A stretch of DNA of 64,000 bases from Carpediemonas membranifera. Taxonomy: Eukaryota > Fornicata. This document shows, piece by piece, positions 1 to 9,862 of this stretch. The notes under the pieces are model-generated. The model was given only the letters and a program-made list of their open reading frames with translations. It was not told where the DNA came from and did no database searches. The stretch covers positions 861,996 to 925,995 of the forward strand of contig JAHDYR010000015.1 of the NCBI GenBank assembly GCA_019828565.1, given 5' to 3'. The stretch's first letter is position 1; every line of letters starts with the position of its first letter. A program made the translations under genes and the position numbers.

Positions 1-2
1 AT

Positions 3-1083
3 GTACCACCACTGGCATCTTACGCAGTAATCGAAGACGAGGACGTATTTACCAGGTTTGCCTTCATTTTACCACTCACACAGCTTCATGATGCTTCACA
101 CTAGTTCACTAGCCACAGTAGAGAACATTCCTGCCCGTGTACAGATGCACAAGGCTGTTATCACGATTATCGACGAAGAAGTGGATGACTTGTCAGAGCA
201 AATCCAAGAAACGCTCGCCGACATCCGCTATACTATCGTCACTCAGTGCGTACTTGCACAATGTGAGAACGGCGACCATGCTGCCGCCCTCACCACCGCA
301 GAACAGGCCGGGGAGCCAAGGCCTGGTCGCCCCCATGACTCCCTCCGCCTGGCAGTTTACAAGGCCGCTGCAGCCCTGCAATGCAATGATAAGCGGCTTG
401 TCAAGTATGTAGAGGACGCGGTGCCTGCTGTGTCGTCTGGGGCAGACCCAAGAGCGATGCCCGACCTCGCATTCGTTGACAAACTTTTCGTCGTGACTCA
501 GGCGGCTTCTCAGGCTCTAGAGTCTGCAGAAAAGTTTGTCTCATCTGCCACAGACTTCTTGCGCTTCGGAAAGACCCGGGGCGCCGTCTCTGAGCGGATC
601 CGCCATTGTTTCCCCATATTCCGACACGCCACCGCCTTCGCCGCAGTGCTCGCCGTTCTGTCACCCCAATCCCTGCTCCAGTCCCGAGTACTAGCCAACC
701 CCACTGAATTCCACGGCCCCATCGCCTCTGTTGTCTCAGAATTCACCGGCAGATCAATCATGCCTTCCACCATCCCCACTACCGTCACTGAAGTGTGGCC
801 GGCCCTGGATCAGCACCACGACCTCCCTGCCCTCTTCCACGAGTCCGTTGCTGAGAGAAACATTGTTGCAATGAGCAAAGTTTTCAAGACTGTGGGAGTT
901 GAAGCCATGGCCTCGGCCCTGGGACTTGGCAGGGATACTCTTGTGGCTAGGTTGAGTAAGATGGTGAGAGACGGTCGACTTGAGGTGCGTATAGACTTGG
1001 GTTGCGGAGTCGTTCGATTTATTAGAGTGACTCACGAAGACTGGGTGAAGCGGGTGAGGGTCGGGTTGACTGGCATGATGTGA
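3..1083 (+). CDS. PCI-domain protein (COP9/proteasome-lid/eIF3 type), C-terminal part
   Basis: The reading frame is open from the left window edge, so the start and upstream exons lie outside. A 28-nt intron (56-83) joins codons ..FT to SFMMLH... The body is mostly alpha-helical, with a helical-repeat look around 'ALTTAEQA' and 'AVYKAAAAL'. The last 70 residues (FKTVGVEAMASALGL...DGRLEVRIDLG) have the layout of the winged-helix half of a PCI domain: a helix, a second helix with 'ARLSKMVRDGRL', then a beta hairpin. PCI proteins scaffold the COP9 signalosome, the 26S proteasome lid and eIF3. I cannot tell which complex this subunit belongs to; CSN1/Rpn7-like is the closest impression. The gene ends at TGA 1081-1083 and converges with the minus-strand gene ending at 1137. 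Confidence 0.5.
56..83 (+). other. 28-nt intron
   Basis: It starts GTTTGC and ends ACTCACACAG. Removing it fuses two open frames in the PCI-domain gene. The same end motifs recur in other genes of this window. Confidence 0.75.
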
Positions 1084-1136
1084 GCAGATATACGTGTTAT
1101 GTAAAGCTCTACCGGAAATTTACAGCGAATTGCTGG

Positions 1137-1978
1137 TCAATTCTCAGCGACTTTTTGAACCAGCACCAGACCCGCCCTGACGGCTGGAATGCTGAACTTC
1201 AGCTTGTCCTGGTCCACCGTCCGCACGAGCACGTAGTCCTGCGCCACGGTCACAATCTGGCCAGGGTAAGAGACGGGGTTTGTGTAAGGCCCGCCGACCG
1301 TCTCCCGGAGCTGGGTGACGATGATGCTGTCGCCCCTGGAGAACCTCTGGCCGCAGATCATGAGGTCCAGGCCCCTCTTGTCCGAGGTGATATATACAAG
1401 CTTCTCGATGGCGTCAAGATCGGGCTCACCACTTCGAATAGCCTTGAGGTCCTCGCGGATCTCCGTCTGGGGAAAGGGATCGATGCTCACCCATTCCTTG
1501 TAGGACTTGGTAGTTGAGCGGGTGGACCTGCGCCGTGGCGCCTCTTCCTCTGCGGTGGCCTTGATGGGCACTTCAGGCAGAGCCTTCCTGAAACTGTACT
1601 TATGGAGTTCATCCGCATACGCACGACGACTTTCGTTGATTTGCTGGAGAACTACGTTCTTCACCTGGTTTCTGGAAGTGTCGTAGTCCTTATCGATGGC
1701 CTTCCGCTCGGTCTGATACTGTCTCATGAGATTTTCAGTGTCAAGCTTTTGAGAAAGATCGAGAACTGCCATTTCACGGTCGTACTCGTTAGTAGCATCG
1801 TCAATCATGTTGATGAGTTGCTCTGCTGAATGCTGTGTAACAAGATCGTTTGGCGACATACGTTCATGATGGCTTCCACTTGCTCTGTGATCGCTTTGCT
1901 GTACTTCTCGAACAGCTTTCTCTGAAGCTCAGCAATCTGCTTCTGCTTTTCTTCATCGTTGCTCGTCGATTCGACCAT
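1137..1978 (-). CDS. Sds3/BRMS1-like coiled-coil protein (candidate Sin3-HDAC subunit)
   Basis: There are two exons. The ATG at 1978 opens a short helical exon (MVESTSNDEEKQKQIAELQ...EAIMN), and a 29-nt intron at 1833-1861 (GTATGT...TTACACAG) joins it to HSAEQLINMIDD..., giving about 270 residues. The first half is a charged coiled coil with an 'EYDREMAVLDLSQKL' type segment, as in the Sds3/BRMS1 family that dimerises within Sin3 histone-deacetylase complexes. Next comes a basic linker (EEAPRRRSTRSTTKS). The last 80 residues (DLMICGQRFSRGDSIIV...YPGQIVTVAQDYVLVRTVDQDK) look like a small beta-barrel of Tudor/SH3 type. The family call rests on this architecture only and is tentative. It is head-to-head with nothing and convergent with the PCI gene. 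Confidence 0.4.
1833..1861 (-). other. 29-nt intron
   Basis: On the minus strand it runs GTATGT to TTACACAG. Removal joins the ATG exon (MVESTS...) to the main frame in phase 0. Confidence 0.75.
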
Positions 1979-2304
1979 TCTTATCTACCATCGTTGATGG
2001 AGTCAATTTCAGCCATATCTCGATCAAATCACGAAATCGCCGAAGTCGCAGATGAGGGTCAACAGCCACTACTTGCATCCTGCCAGTGTCATTGTGGGCA
2101 TACACTTTCATGACCTTCGTTCGGTGACGTTGCCGACCTGCAAAGAATTTTGCCAACTGAAATGTAGTTAGCAAGACTTGGTGGAACATGTGTGCGAATA
2201 CCGCATGTTGGCCACGTGAGCAGCGACTGACATGGATTCTGGCAGAGTTCGTTCCATGAAAAACTTTAACACAGTCTAACTAGCACTATATCTACCACCT
2301 CTAC

Positions 2305-2781
2305 TCACCCCTCGACCCATCGCGGCCTGATTCCGCCCGTGGTGACGGCGCGCATGCACAAAGCCTCCACTTTCGTCCGGATGTCGTCAAGAACCTCATC
2401 GCTCACACGTGCATGGGACCTCTCCTCCTCGAGAAGGCGGGAGAGCCTGTCGATCTGATCTTGGGTCGGGAGGTTGTCTGCTGTCTCTTGGAGGACGGCC
2501 AGGGTCTTGCTTTCTTTCTCGATGGCATCGGTGAGAAGTTTCACTAAATCCTTTAGCCCGCTGGTATGTTGAGCCAAGGAGGCCAGAAGAGGACTACTGA
2601 AGTCTGAAGAAACCTGCACAGCTGATGAATATTCGTCAGTACTGGTCTGAGCGGCCTCCGAGAGAAGCTTCTTGGCGCCAGAGAAGGCGGGCTCCCGATG
2701 TACGGGCTGAATCACATGCTTAGTTTGTAGATAATTCTTGTAGTCCACTGCAACGCCCTGGTGGAACTCGTTTAGCGACAT
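2305..2781 (-). CDS. Small coiled-coil protein, unknown function
   Basis: This is a 158-residue frame from ATG 2781 (MSLNEFHQGVAVDYKNYL) to TGA. A TTG 15 bases upstream would also be in frame. The middle is serine/threonine rich (SEAAQTSTDEYSSAVQVSS). From residue ~70 it is a heptad-like coiled coil (LKDLVKLLTDAIEKESKTLAVLQ, DRLSRLLEEERSHARVSDEVLDD). I recognise no enzymatic motif. It shares a 180-bp divergent promoter region with the long coiled-coil gene starting at 2962. It might be a small subunit of a cytoskeletal or kinetochore complex, but nothing in the sequence proves that. Confidence 0.5.
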   Translation of the reverse strand: MSLNEFHQGVAVDYKNYLQTKHVIQPVHREPAFSGAKKLLSEAAQTSTDEYSSAVQVSSDFSSPLLASLAQHTSGLKDLVKLLTDAIEKESKTLAVLQETADNLPTQDQIDRLSRLLEEERSHARVSDEVLDDIRTKVEALCMRAVTTGGIRPRWVEG

Positions 2782-2961
2782 AAAGCGTTGGCTCAAGATA
2801 TTGTCAGATTTGACCCTGAAATGAAAACCGACGAAATTTCGGCCTACGCTGCTCTATATGCCTCATGTATGCTTGTATCCTCACTAATGCAAAATTTCTG
2901 CCCTAATCATTTGATTTGTTGTGAACTTCGGATTTGTTCTTCTGGGCTCTTGGCTGGAGAA

Positions 2962-4527
2962 ATGACAGTAGAGCGTGTCCGAGAGCTTCAATCAGAACTA
3001 CACAAGGTATCTCGCGATTACCATTTCACCCAAAAGAGTCTTGAGCGGAGCCAGGAGCTTCGCCAAGGCCTGGAGGCCGAAGTCAACGAGCAGGTGCGTG
3101 ATCACACCCCCAGTACACTAACACAGAAGACTTACATTCGCAAGATGGAGCAGAAGCTCTCCCGCGAGGCCCAGCTGAGCGGTCTCAACAAGGCGACCAA
3201 CAAGCTTCTCAAGCTCCAAGAGCAACAGCAGCAGGACCGGCATGTCATCCGGGCCCAGGACGAGGAGATCACGCGGCTCCAGAGGGAGCTGCAGATCGTG
3301 AACGACGCCCTCTGCACCCGTGAGGAAGACCTTGGACTTGACCCAGTTGAGACTGTGGAGGACAGCCTGCTTTACATGTTATCTCAGAACAAGGTCGACT
3401 ACGATAACGCCATGGTGCAGCTTAAGCACGCTGAGGATGACCTTCGTGTGCAAAAGGAGAGGGTTGAGCGTCTCGAGGCTGACCTGAACGCCGCCGAGAC
3501 GGAAAACCAAGAACTACAGGCTGAGGTGGAGGAGAGCAGAGGAGCCTTAGACGCTGAGAAGCGCCGCAGTGCCCAGTACGCCTCCAAGCTTAGTGCCATG
3601 GAGCACGACCTCGACGCGCTTGAGCAAGAGAACGCTTCTCTTTCCGACGCCACCCGCGACTTGCAAACGACTCTGGAACGTAATGAACGTGATGTGGCCG
3701 ACGTTCAATACGACGCCAACTCCCAGAAGGTGCTCTACGACGAGCTGCTCCAGAGATTCGACTCCAAGGCCCAGGAACTGCGAGACTTGCATGAGAAGTA
3801 CGAGACTCTTCAGGCTGAGCACATTGCCGACCTAGAGACGGCAGCGAGCGAGAGAGAAGCGCTCGAGTCCATCATTGATCAACTCCAGCGGGAAGTGGAC
3901 CATACCCGCGAGGACAGTGAGACGTATAGAAGCAGGGTCGAGGACGCTAGACTCAACGCTACACGCACTATGACCGAGAGCGACGACCTCAGACGCGAGC
4001 TGGCCGAGCAGAAGGCGAATGAGACCAGGTTGGAAAGAGAGCTTGATGACATGATGCATAAGGCTGCTGAGTTGCAGGATAGCCTCGAGAAGGAGCGGGC
4101 AGGTAACGAGGAGCAGGCTCGGCGGCACAGGAGGCTTGCTGAGACAGCGGAAGAGGCCACCAAGAAACTGGCGCTGCTTGAAACGCAGGTTAACGAGCTG
4201 AGAGACGAGAAGGACGCCCTGAGGACGGCCAAGAGCCAGCTCCAGCAGACCCTGCTTCGGGAGATCAGGGCACTCCGCACCCCTGCCCGCACTCCGCCCT
4301 CGGCTGTGACCCGGCCCAGCTCTAAGGGCTCGCCTGACAGGGCCTCTGCTGTCTCTTCTTCAGTCGGACCGGCTCGAGCCATGCCCGACTCGGCGACTAG
4401 GGCTATGAACTTGGAGACACTGAGGGCGATGGCTAGTAGAAGCAGGTCGGCCGCCCTGCAGAGTCCGGAGCCCGATCAAATCGTAGAATTTGATGGGGGT
4501 GAGACTCTTGAGGACCTGGCTCATTGA
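2962..4527 (+). CDS. Long coiled-coil protein, probable cytoskeletal/basal-body component
   Basis: It encodes about 510 residues after removing a 33-nt intron (3094-3126, GTGCGT...ACTAACACAG). Nearly all of residues 1-440 are a continuous heptad coiled coil rich in E, K, L, R and Q (for example LEADLNAAETENQELQAEVEE, LRRELAEQKANETRLERELDD). A basic, proline/serine-rich tail follows (TPARTPPSAVTRPSSKGSP), typical of microtubule- or centriole-associated proteins. The ATG at 2962 is chosen because the in-frame stretch upstream (from 2821, KTDEISAYAALYASCML...) is cysteine-rich and unlike the rest; it could still be a 5' exon. I cannot name the family. In a flagellate a basal-body or axonemal role is the natural guess. 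Confidence 0.65.
   Translation: MTVERVRELQSELHKVSRDYHFTQKSLERSQELRQGLEAEVNEQVRDHTPSTLTQKTYIRKMEQKLSREAQLSGLNKATNKLLKLQEQQQQDRHVIRAQDEEITRLQRELQIVNDALCTREEDLGLDPVETVEDSLLYMLSQNKVDYDNAMVQLKHAEDDLRVQKERVERLEADLNAAETENQELQAEVEESRGALDAEKRRSAQYASKLSAMEHDLDALEQENASLSDATRDLQTTLERNERDVADVQYDANSQKVLYDELLQRFDSKAQELRDLHEKYETLQAEHIADLETAASEREALESIIDQLQREVDHTREDSETYRSRVEDARLNATRTMTESDDLRRELAEQKANETRLERELDDMMHKAAELQDSLEKERAGNEEQARRHRRLAETAEEATKKLALLETQVNELRDEKDALRTAKSQLQQTLLREIRALRTPARTPPSAVTRPSSKGSPDRASAVSSSVGPARAMPDSATRAMNLETLRAMASRSRSAALQSPEPDQIVEFDGGETLEDLAH
3094..3126 (+). other. 33-nt intron
   Basis: The 5' end is GTGCGT and the 3' end ACTAACACAG, where branch site and acceptor are fused in one motif as in other metamonads. 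Its length is a multiple of three and it carries no stop, so it is hidden inside the open frame. It is recognised by the terminal motif and by interruption of the heptads. Confidence 0.65.
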
Positions 4528-5415
4528 GCGGCTTGATGTAACGATAAAGAAACCATGAAGCTGGGGACCCTTGTATCAATACGAGGCTGCTTGCCTGGCA
4601 AGCGGAGGTGTGCGTGATGGAACCAGAAAACAACTGGCAAGACGGCACTTCCGTGCATCGTTTGGACGGAGCGCTGAGGATAGAACCACCGAGTGTGTAG
4701 AAATAGCAGCTCTGAAGTCAGACATGATCTATGCATATGTGCAGTTTATGCGCGTCACCAAAAAAGACAGAATGGGAGCGGGATTGTCCATACCCCCGGC
4801 CAATGGAATGCCTCTATCCTCAAAGGATCCTGAACCTGTTGCTGATGATGGAAGTGAATTTGTTGCTCTCCCGTCGAACAGAGAACGGAGCACATATAGC
4901 ACCTGCTAGAGAGAATAAAGCATCAGAAGTGCGTGCAATGTTACAGCAGGACTCAATGCCGTGTGATCTTCGCGCATATTCGAAAAGATCTGTGAGATGC
5001 AATTCGTGGTAGATTCAGTATGGGATCACAGAAATACGGCAACGCTCAAGCATTGAGGCCAATGCCATTCTTGGCGTGTCGGTTCATGGAGATTAGCTCA
5101 CTGTGCCAGTCGTCAGATGCTTGCGTCAGACGGTGGCGTCAAAGTCAACCGTGAGACTCCCGAGTCTTGGTCAACTGATGATCCTTCTGGCCGCTCATGG
5201 GATGTCATTGGCCCAGCTACATCCAAGTGCGTGACTCAGTCTAGAGGTCATTCGTGGATCAGCCAGTTGCGGGGATAACTGGGGCGACAGGGATGAGGAT
5301 GCCATGCCGCTGGCTGATATTTGGCTATTGGTGAGTAGTCCTTGTGGTAGTTGACAACCATGTCGGCTGGTTCCCTCTGACAGAAGCGATTTGCCTTATC
5401 CTGCGTACTGACAGC
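4528..5415. other. Intergenic, no gene recognised
   Basis: There are 888 bp between the coiled-coil gene and the kinase gene. Short frames exist on both strands (for example 4571-4909 plus), but they are arginine/serine-rich, non-repetitive and resemble no family. I see no tRNA boxes, repeats or transposon ends. The 3' UTR of the upstream gene and the kinase promoter are expected here. Confidence 0.5.
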
Positions 5416-6364
5416 ATGCCGGACAAGGATTACGAGATCGAACGCGTCATTGGGCAAGGTTTGTGGACGCCCACGTTTCATATTGCTTACATATGCTCAT
5501 TTGCTGTTGTATTCGAAGTATCTCGTTCATACAAGGGAGATAGAAAGAAATTTGCTGTTTGTCCCTCCAATCGGAATTATACTGCTAAAACGCCTCCGAA
5601 AACACGACAATATCGTAAGTAGGGAGTGTCTTATTCATTCAAGACTGAAACACCCATGCATTCCCGCATTTCACGGAACCCTCTTCACTCGGGACGTCAA
5701 TGGCGCTCTCTACCTCAATCTTATCATGGAGAGCGTCCCACAGACGATCAAACCACTGCTCCAAACGCCTGTTACCGGCATCCGTCTCCTCATCATCTCC
5801 TACCAGCTCTTTTCAGCCCTCGCCCACCTTCATTGCCAAGGAACCGTCCACCGGGACGTCAAGCCCGACAACATCCTCTTCAACAAGGACACCAACGCCG
5901 TCTATCTCACAGACTTTGGCCATGCCACACATGCGGGCCGAGCTTCACCGGTCCAGCTCATCCCAAGATATCGCGCCCCAGAGTTGCTGGCAGGGTCGAC
6001 CCGGTACACCGCTGCAGCAGACATCTGGGCAGTCGGGGTCCTTCTTGTCGAGCTTTGTCGGGGTGGGTATCTCTTCCCAGACTGCCCCGACCCAGCTCTT
6101 CAGCTGCTAAACGTCGCCGCCCTATTCGCGCCTAGTGGGAAGCTGGTAGTCAATGACACTGTGATTCCATGCTTGCCGGCTATAGCAATTGAAGACCTCA
6201 TTCCAGACTGTCCCGTTGCTCTCGCCAGAATTCTCGGACGTTGCCTGAAGTGGCATGAGAGAAGCAGGCCGACTGCTGCTGAGATCATCAAAATGCCGTC
6301 CTGGAAGGGGCTGAAGGCCATGGCCCTGGCTCAAGCCATGCCCTGCCCCAGATGGGTACCATAG
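5416..6364 (+). CDS. Serine/threonine protein kinase with two tiny internal gaps
   Basis: This is a kinase-only protein of about 290 residues. The catalytic loop HRDVKPDN, the DFG of 'LTDFGHA' and the APE of 'RYRAPELL' are all present, with 'AADIWAVGVLLVEL' and 'RPTAAEI' in the C-lobe. The N-lobe is spread over two frames. ATG 5416 begins MPDKDYEIERVIGQG. A complete glycine loop and VAIK region (GQGSFAVVFEV, then FALKRLRKH) appears only if about 36 nt (5459-5494) and 28 nt (5557-5584) are removed. Both segments begin GTTTGT, this genome's intron donor, but neither ends in AG. They may be non-canonical micro-introns, indels, or decay. The alpha-C glutamate lies in 'SRECLIHSRLKHP'. The subfamily is not identifiable. 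Confidence 0.65.
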
Positions 6365-6476
6365 CCGGGTTGACCCGGCCTGCCTGCCGTCAGGCAACCA
6401 TCGCTCGTAATAAATCGATCCGCGTTTACATAATCCATCTCTAATCTGCAGTTAATCATATAAATCGGTTGTCCGC

Positions 6477-8315
6477 TCAAAGGAAGTCATCCATCGCCGT
6501 CGGAAGGAGATATTCGTATCTGTTTTCAGACAAGTAACCACCCCGCCGGAGAGAGTTGTCAGGCTTTCCGGCAAGGTACAGCTGGTCCTCGAATCTAAAG
6601 ATCGAGAATTCGTCGTGGAAGTCGACGCTATCGACGCTGATGGGAACCTCGGTAAACGTCGTAATATCACCAGTCCGTCCGATGCCGAGCTGGCCGTTGT
6701 AGTTGCGGCCCGCAATGACCATCCTCTTGCCGTCCATGAGAGCCGTGGCGCAGTTGCCGAACTGCACCCTGTCTGGAGAGAAGCCGGTTGGGAGCTGAAG
6801 CCTGACGAACGAAGCGGCTGCCCGAACATCACCCATGCCGAGCATGCCGTAGTCGTTACCACCAGAGGCGACCGTGCCCGCGGGTGTGACGAGAACTGTG
6901 CGGCCGTGCGTCATAAACAGTGCGGTGACGAGCTCGTCCTTGTGCCACATGGGCAGGCTAGCCTCGTATTTGGCTACAAACGGGCAGGCGGCGAAGGTGA
7001 GGCGGGCGGGCAGGGTCCCGAACCTCTGGGAGCCCATGCCCAGACCGCACTTGATCCCCCAGCCGTAGAGACCGCGAGGGGTGACGGCGATCGTGTGGTG
7101 CTTACTGACGTAAATCTCGACCACAGGCGGGACGTGAACGCGGCGGTACTGGGGCAGGTAGATCTGCCGGGCGTCGTCGACGGCAACACCGGTCTGCTTG
7201 TTCTCGTTGGCTCCTCGGGCAAAGACGCGGCCAGCGTAGTGGCGGGTGAACGTCTTCTTGCCGTAGAGCTCGGCAATATGGCAGACACCGTCCTTGTCAG
7301 CCTGGCGGAAGCTGAAGAAGAACTTGCGGCAGAGGAACCAGAGGCACTTGGCCTCGGGTTCATAGTCCTTGTGAGATTCGATGAAGAGAACGGGGTCCGC
7401 GCCAGCCTGGAGCAGGATGGCCCAGATCGTGCCCTGGAGAAGCGTGTAGAGGCGATCGGGGAGCTCCTCGCCTTCGAGTAGGGGGATGTTCATGCTAAGG
7501 CGGGGGCCGCTGGTGAGAATGCGGCGGGCGTGCTTGATCATGACCGCAGCGCGGTGGTTAGTCACTGTGAGGGTCGCTACAGCGTCGCAGAGGCCTTCGA
7601 TCGAGTCGTTGAAGGCGGCAGGGGAGGAGGCGTCGTCGGCCGGAACGGGACCGCCGAACTGGTGGCGGTACGCGTGCTTGAGGAGCGAGGGGAGGTCGCC
7701 AGACACTGTCTGTGTGTGCTTGACTGCCAGGTGATACGCGGTGGCGAGTGCACGGCGCGTGCTTTCGAGGTTGACTTCGGCAGCCATCGTCTCGATCGTG
7801 TCGAGCAGACCACGAGGTTCTTCTTGCATATCCTCGTCCTCCGGGCTGAGCTCGAGCGTGACAGTGGCCTGAGCAGGGCTGTCGGACGTCGTAGGGTCGA
7901 GGCTGATGTCGCCTTGCACCGGTGAGGCTTGGGCGGACGAATTCTCGTCAAGGTCGAGGCCAAGGATCTCTCTGGCGGGCGAGGGGACATACTCGCTGGC
8001 TGTAGAGGACTCAACAGGGGAGTATGCGCTGAATTCCTCGAAGATGGCTTCTTCTAGGTTGCTTGAAAGCATGGTCAGGGAAGCACATACGTCGCTGAGG
8101 ATGCTGCGAGCGCTAGGCTTCGTGAAATGGATGGTCCGAAGCGCATTCTTAAGTTGCTCCAGTTGTTTGTCGGCGTTCTTCGCCACTTCTTGGACTTCTG
8201 TCCAAGTCTGAACGTTGTTCTGTTTTTGCGGACGGTCCAACGTGTTCGTTGTTGTCCCTTCAGTGAACGTAGGGCGAATGCGGTGCGAATAGGAGAGCAT
8301 TTCCTCTTTCTGCAT
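6477..8315 (-). CDS. RCC1-like beta-propeller protein (intact member of a local family)
   Basis: It encodes 612 residues from ATG 8315 (MQKEEMLSYSHRIRPTF). The N-terminal 200 residues are helical and acidic (STTSDSPAQATVTLELSPEDEDMQEE). The C-terminal half contains RCC1-type blades of the form G-x-x-x-x-W/GG-x-N-x-x-G-x-L-G-x-G: 'GLYGWGIKCGLGMGS', 'TVASGGNDYGMLGMGD', 'MVIAGRNYNGQLGIGR'. A family-specific block 'CLWFLCRKFFFSFRQADKDG' sits between the two halves. RCC1 repeats form a seven-bladed propeller used as a guanine-exchange or protein-binding module, and here the role is unknown. Two damaged relatives lie at 17.1-18.9 kb (minus) and 21.2-22.7 kb (plus), so this is a lineage-specific family. 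Only this copy is a single open frame. Confidence 0.65.
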   Translation of the reverse strand: MQKEEMLSYSHRIRPTFTEGTTTNTLDRPQKQNNVQTWTEVQEVAKNADKQLEQLKNALRTIHFTKPSARSILSDVCASLTMLSSNLEEAIFEEFSAYSPVESSTASEYVPSPAREILGLDLDENSSAQASPVQGDISLDPTTSDSPAQATVTLELSPEDEDMQEEPRGLLDTIETMAAEVNLESTRRALATAYHLAVKHTQTVSGDLPSLLKHAYRHQFGGPVPADDASSPAAFNDSIEGLCDAVATLTVTNHRAAVMIKHARRILTSGPRLSMNIPLLEGEELPDRLYTLLQGTIWAILLQAGADPVLFIESHKDYEPEAKCLWFLCRKFFFSFRQADKDGVCHIAELYGKKTFTRHYAGRVFARGANENKQTGVAVDDARQIYLPQYRRVHVPPVVEIYVSKHHTIAVTPRGLYGWGIKCGLGMGSQRFGTLPARLTFAACPFVAKYEASLPMWHKDELVTALFMTHGRTVLVTPAGTVASGGNDYGMLGMGDVRAAASFVRLQLPTGFSPDRVQFGNCATALMDGKRMVIAGRNYNGQLGIGRTGDITTFTEVPISVDSVDFHDEFSIFRFEDQLYLAGKPDNSLRRGGYLSENRYEYLLPTAMDDFL

Positions 8316-8904
8316 CCGCTTCGATTCGAATGGTATGATCGTAGAAGCGTATAGGTCACCGCGAGTCTGAATTCGTGTAAGTGCCAATCGGTCGGCTGAC
8401 GAAAGAGGGGTCTAGCCGACTCTATAGGGTATGGGTAGACCCTATGACCTTCTTCTATTTTTCCGATCAATCGCGATCGCAAAAAATCAAACAGGAGCCA
8501 ATGGAACTGCTGGCGCTCTAGGCGCGATCAAAGATGCCACAGCGCTCCCCCAGGGGCTGTGGGTTGGGTGTAAAATTGTTGTTGATGATCAAGCACAGAT
8601 TCAGGTCGGATCGTTCGATTCGGATCTTGTCTCCCAATATAGAACGATATAGAATGGAGCACAGGGAGGAGAAGAGAAGGGATTAGATACCGCCTGAGAC
8701 ACTCGAGGGGGGTGCTCGCGAGATCCCGAGTAGATCTGACTGAATCAATATCATGACTTGAGAATCTTGAGAGCAGCAGCGCAGGAATGAAATCAGAGGC
8801 AAATGACGCTGATTGGACACATCACTGAGGCCTCCAACGCCGTAGACAACGCAAGCCTTGAGTGATCGCGGGCCTTCATCATCAGATGACACGAAAGTGA
8901 ATTG
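8316..8904. other. Divergent intergenic region
   Basis: This 589-bp spacer lies between the RCC1-like gene (minus) and the membrane-protein gene (plus). It holds a small perfect hairpin (ATAGGGT...ACCCTAT, 8426-8447) and A/T-rich stretches around 8480-8600. I see no further coding signal. Confidence 0.45.
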
Positions 8905-9645
8905 ATGGACGAAGGAAAGCAGGAGGCACGCGCCCGCAGCCCCAAGGCGCAAACAGAGCAAGAAAAGCTAGATTCGATGACTCCAGCTGAGCGTAGGCGC
9001 TATAGGATTCAGCAGCGCGGCAAAGAACGGATGGCACGGCTAACGAACACAGATCCTGCGGGACTACCCAACGACGACGATGAGACGGAAGAAGCTGCTC
9101 GTATTGAGAAGGAAACAATGGAAGCTATCGATAAGATTGCCAAGAACGCCGCCAAAATCGACTTGAGCACATTCACAGCCCTTCCAACGCTGCCCAAGGC
9201 AACGAAGACGACCATCTCTACTCCAGCAACTCCCACATCATCCACTGCGCCTGCCTGCCGCGCTAGGTCATGCAAGTGCAAGTACCTCTCCTTCACTGCC
9301 TCGTGTGCCCGTGCAACTTGGATGTCCGGCCTTCTCGTGCTGTTTATCGTACTGCAGTCAGCATTGGCAGACATCAACAACGGCCGCCCAGTGATATTAG
9401 GCTCTCTTATGGCGCCTCTCCTCTCTCTCTCTCTCGTACAGCAATACGTCATCATGGAGGGTTGGGCCATGTTCAGCAAGGCCTTTGGATGGCTCACTAC
9501 GATGCGGGTCGACCAAGCACCGACCCCCGTGCGTCTGCTGGGTGTGCTGTTTAACGGCATGGTGTTGAGAGCCTGTCTTTTCGTGTGGATGCATATCATG
9601 GCCACTGCTGTAGCCAGGCCGGTGCTCGCCATACTACTGTCGTAG
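8905..9645 (+). CDS. Three-TM membrane protein, candidate GET2/CAML tail-anchored-protein insertion receptor
   Basis: It encodes 246 residues from ATG 8905. The charged N-terminus contains 'TPAERRRYRIQQRGKERMA', which resembles the basic RERR-type motif with which Get2/CAML captures the targeting ATPase Get3/TRC40. An acidic linker follows (PNDDDETEEAARIEKETMEAI). The C-terminal third has three hydrophobic segments (WMSGLLVLFIVLQSALA; GSLMAPLLSLSLVQQYVIM; LLGVLFNGMVLRACLFVWM and onward), the topology of Get2/CAML: a long cytosolic N-terminus and a three-TM C-terminal bundle. If correct it acts in the ER membrane with a Get1/WRB partner. Get2 sequences diverge so strongly that the call rests on motif plus topology. 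It could instead be an unrelated small membrane protein. Confidence 0.45.
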   Translation: MDEGKQEARARSPKAQTEQEKLDSMTPAERRRYRIQQRGKERMARLTNTDPAGLPNDDDETEEAARIEKETMEAIDKIAKNAAKIDLSTFTALPTLPKATKTTISTPATPTSSTAPACRARSCKCKYLSFTASCARATWMSGLLVLFIVLQSALADINNGRPVILGSLMAPLLSLSLVQQYVIMEGWAMFSKAFGWLTTMRVDQAPTPVRLLGVLFNGMVLRACLFVWMHIMATAVARPVLAILLS

Positions 9646-9862
9646 GGCCTTGAAGGCTGTGTAAACAACAACAACAGTAACGCCCAGCTACTCGGCTTTG
9701 ACTGGAAGATGTATTCAAGGAAGGCGGGGATAGAGCGGAGAAAAGACCGAGGCCAGCTATATGTATGTATCCATGTCCATTTGTCACTCTATCGCTGTGG
9801 TCGCGCGCTATCAGTTCGATTCCCGCAGAGTCGCCGCGAGTCGGCCACTGAGGCCATTTGCA

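Noticed and set aside
1602-1829. Plus-strand ORFs within 1.1-1.9 kb and similar overlaps elsewhere
   Set aside because: They are shadows of the better-supported minus-strand genes, with no conserved motifs.
4571-4909. 112-residue plus-strand ORF in the 4.5-5.4 kb spacer
   Set aside because: It overlaps other equally long frames on both strands and lacks any protein-like pattern or motif.
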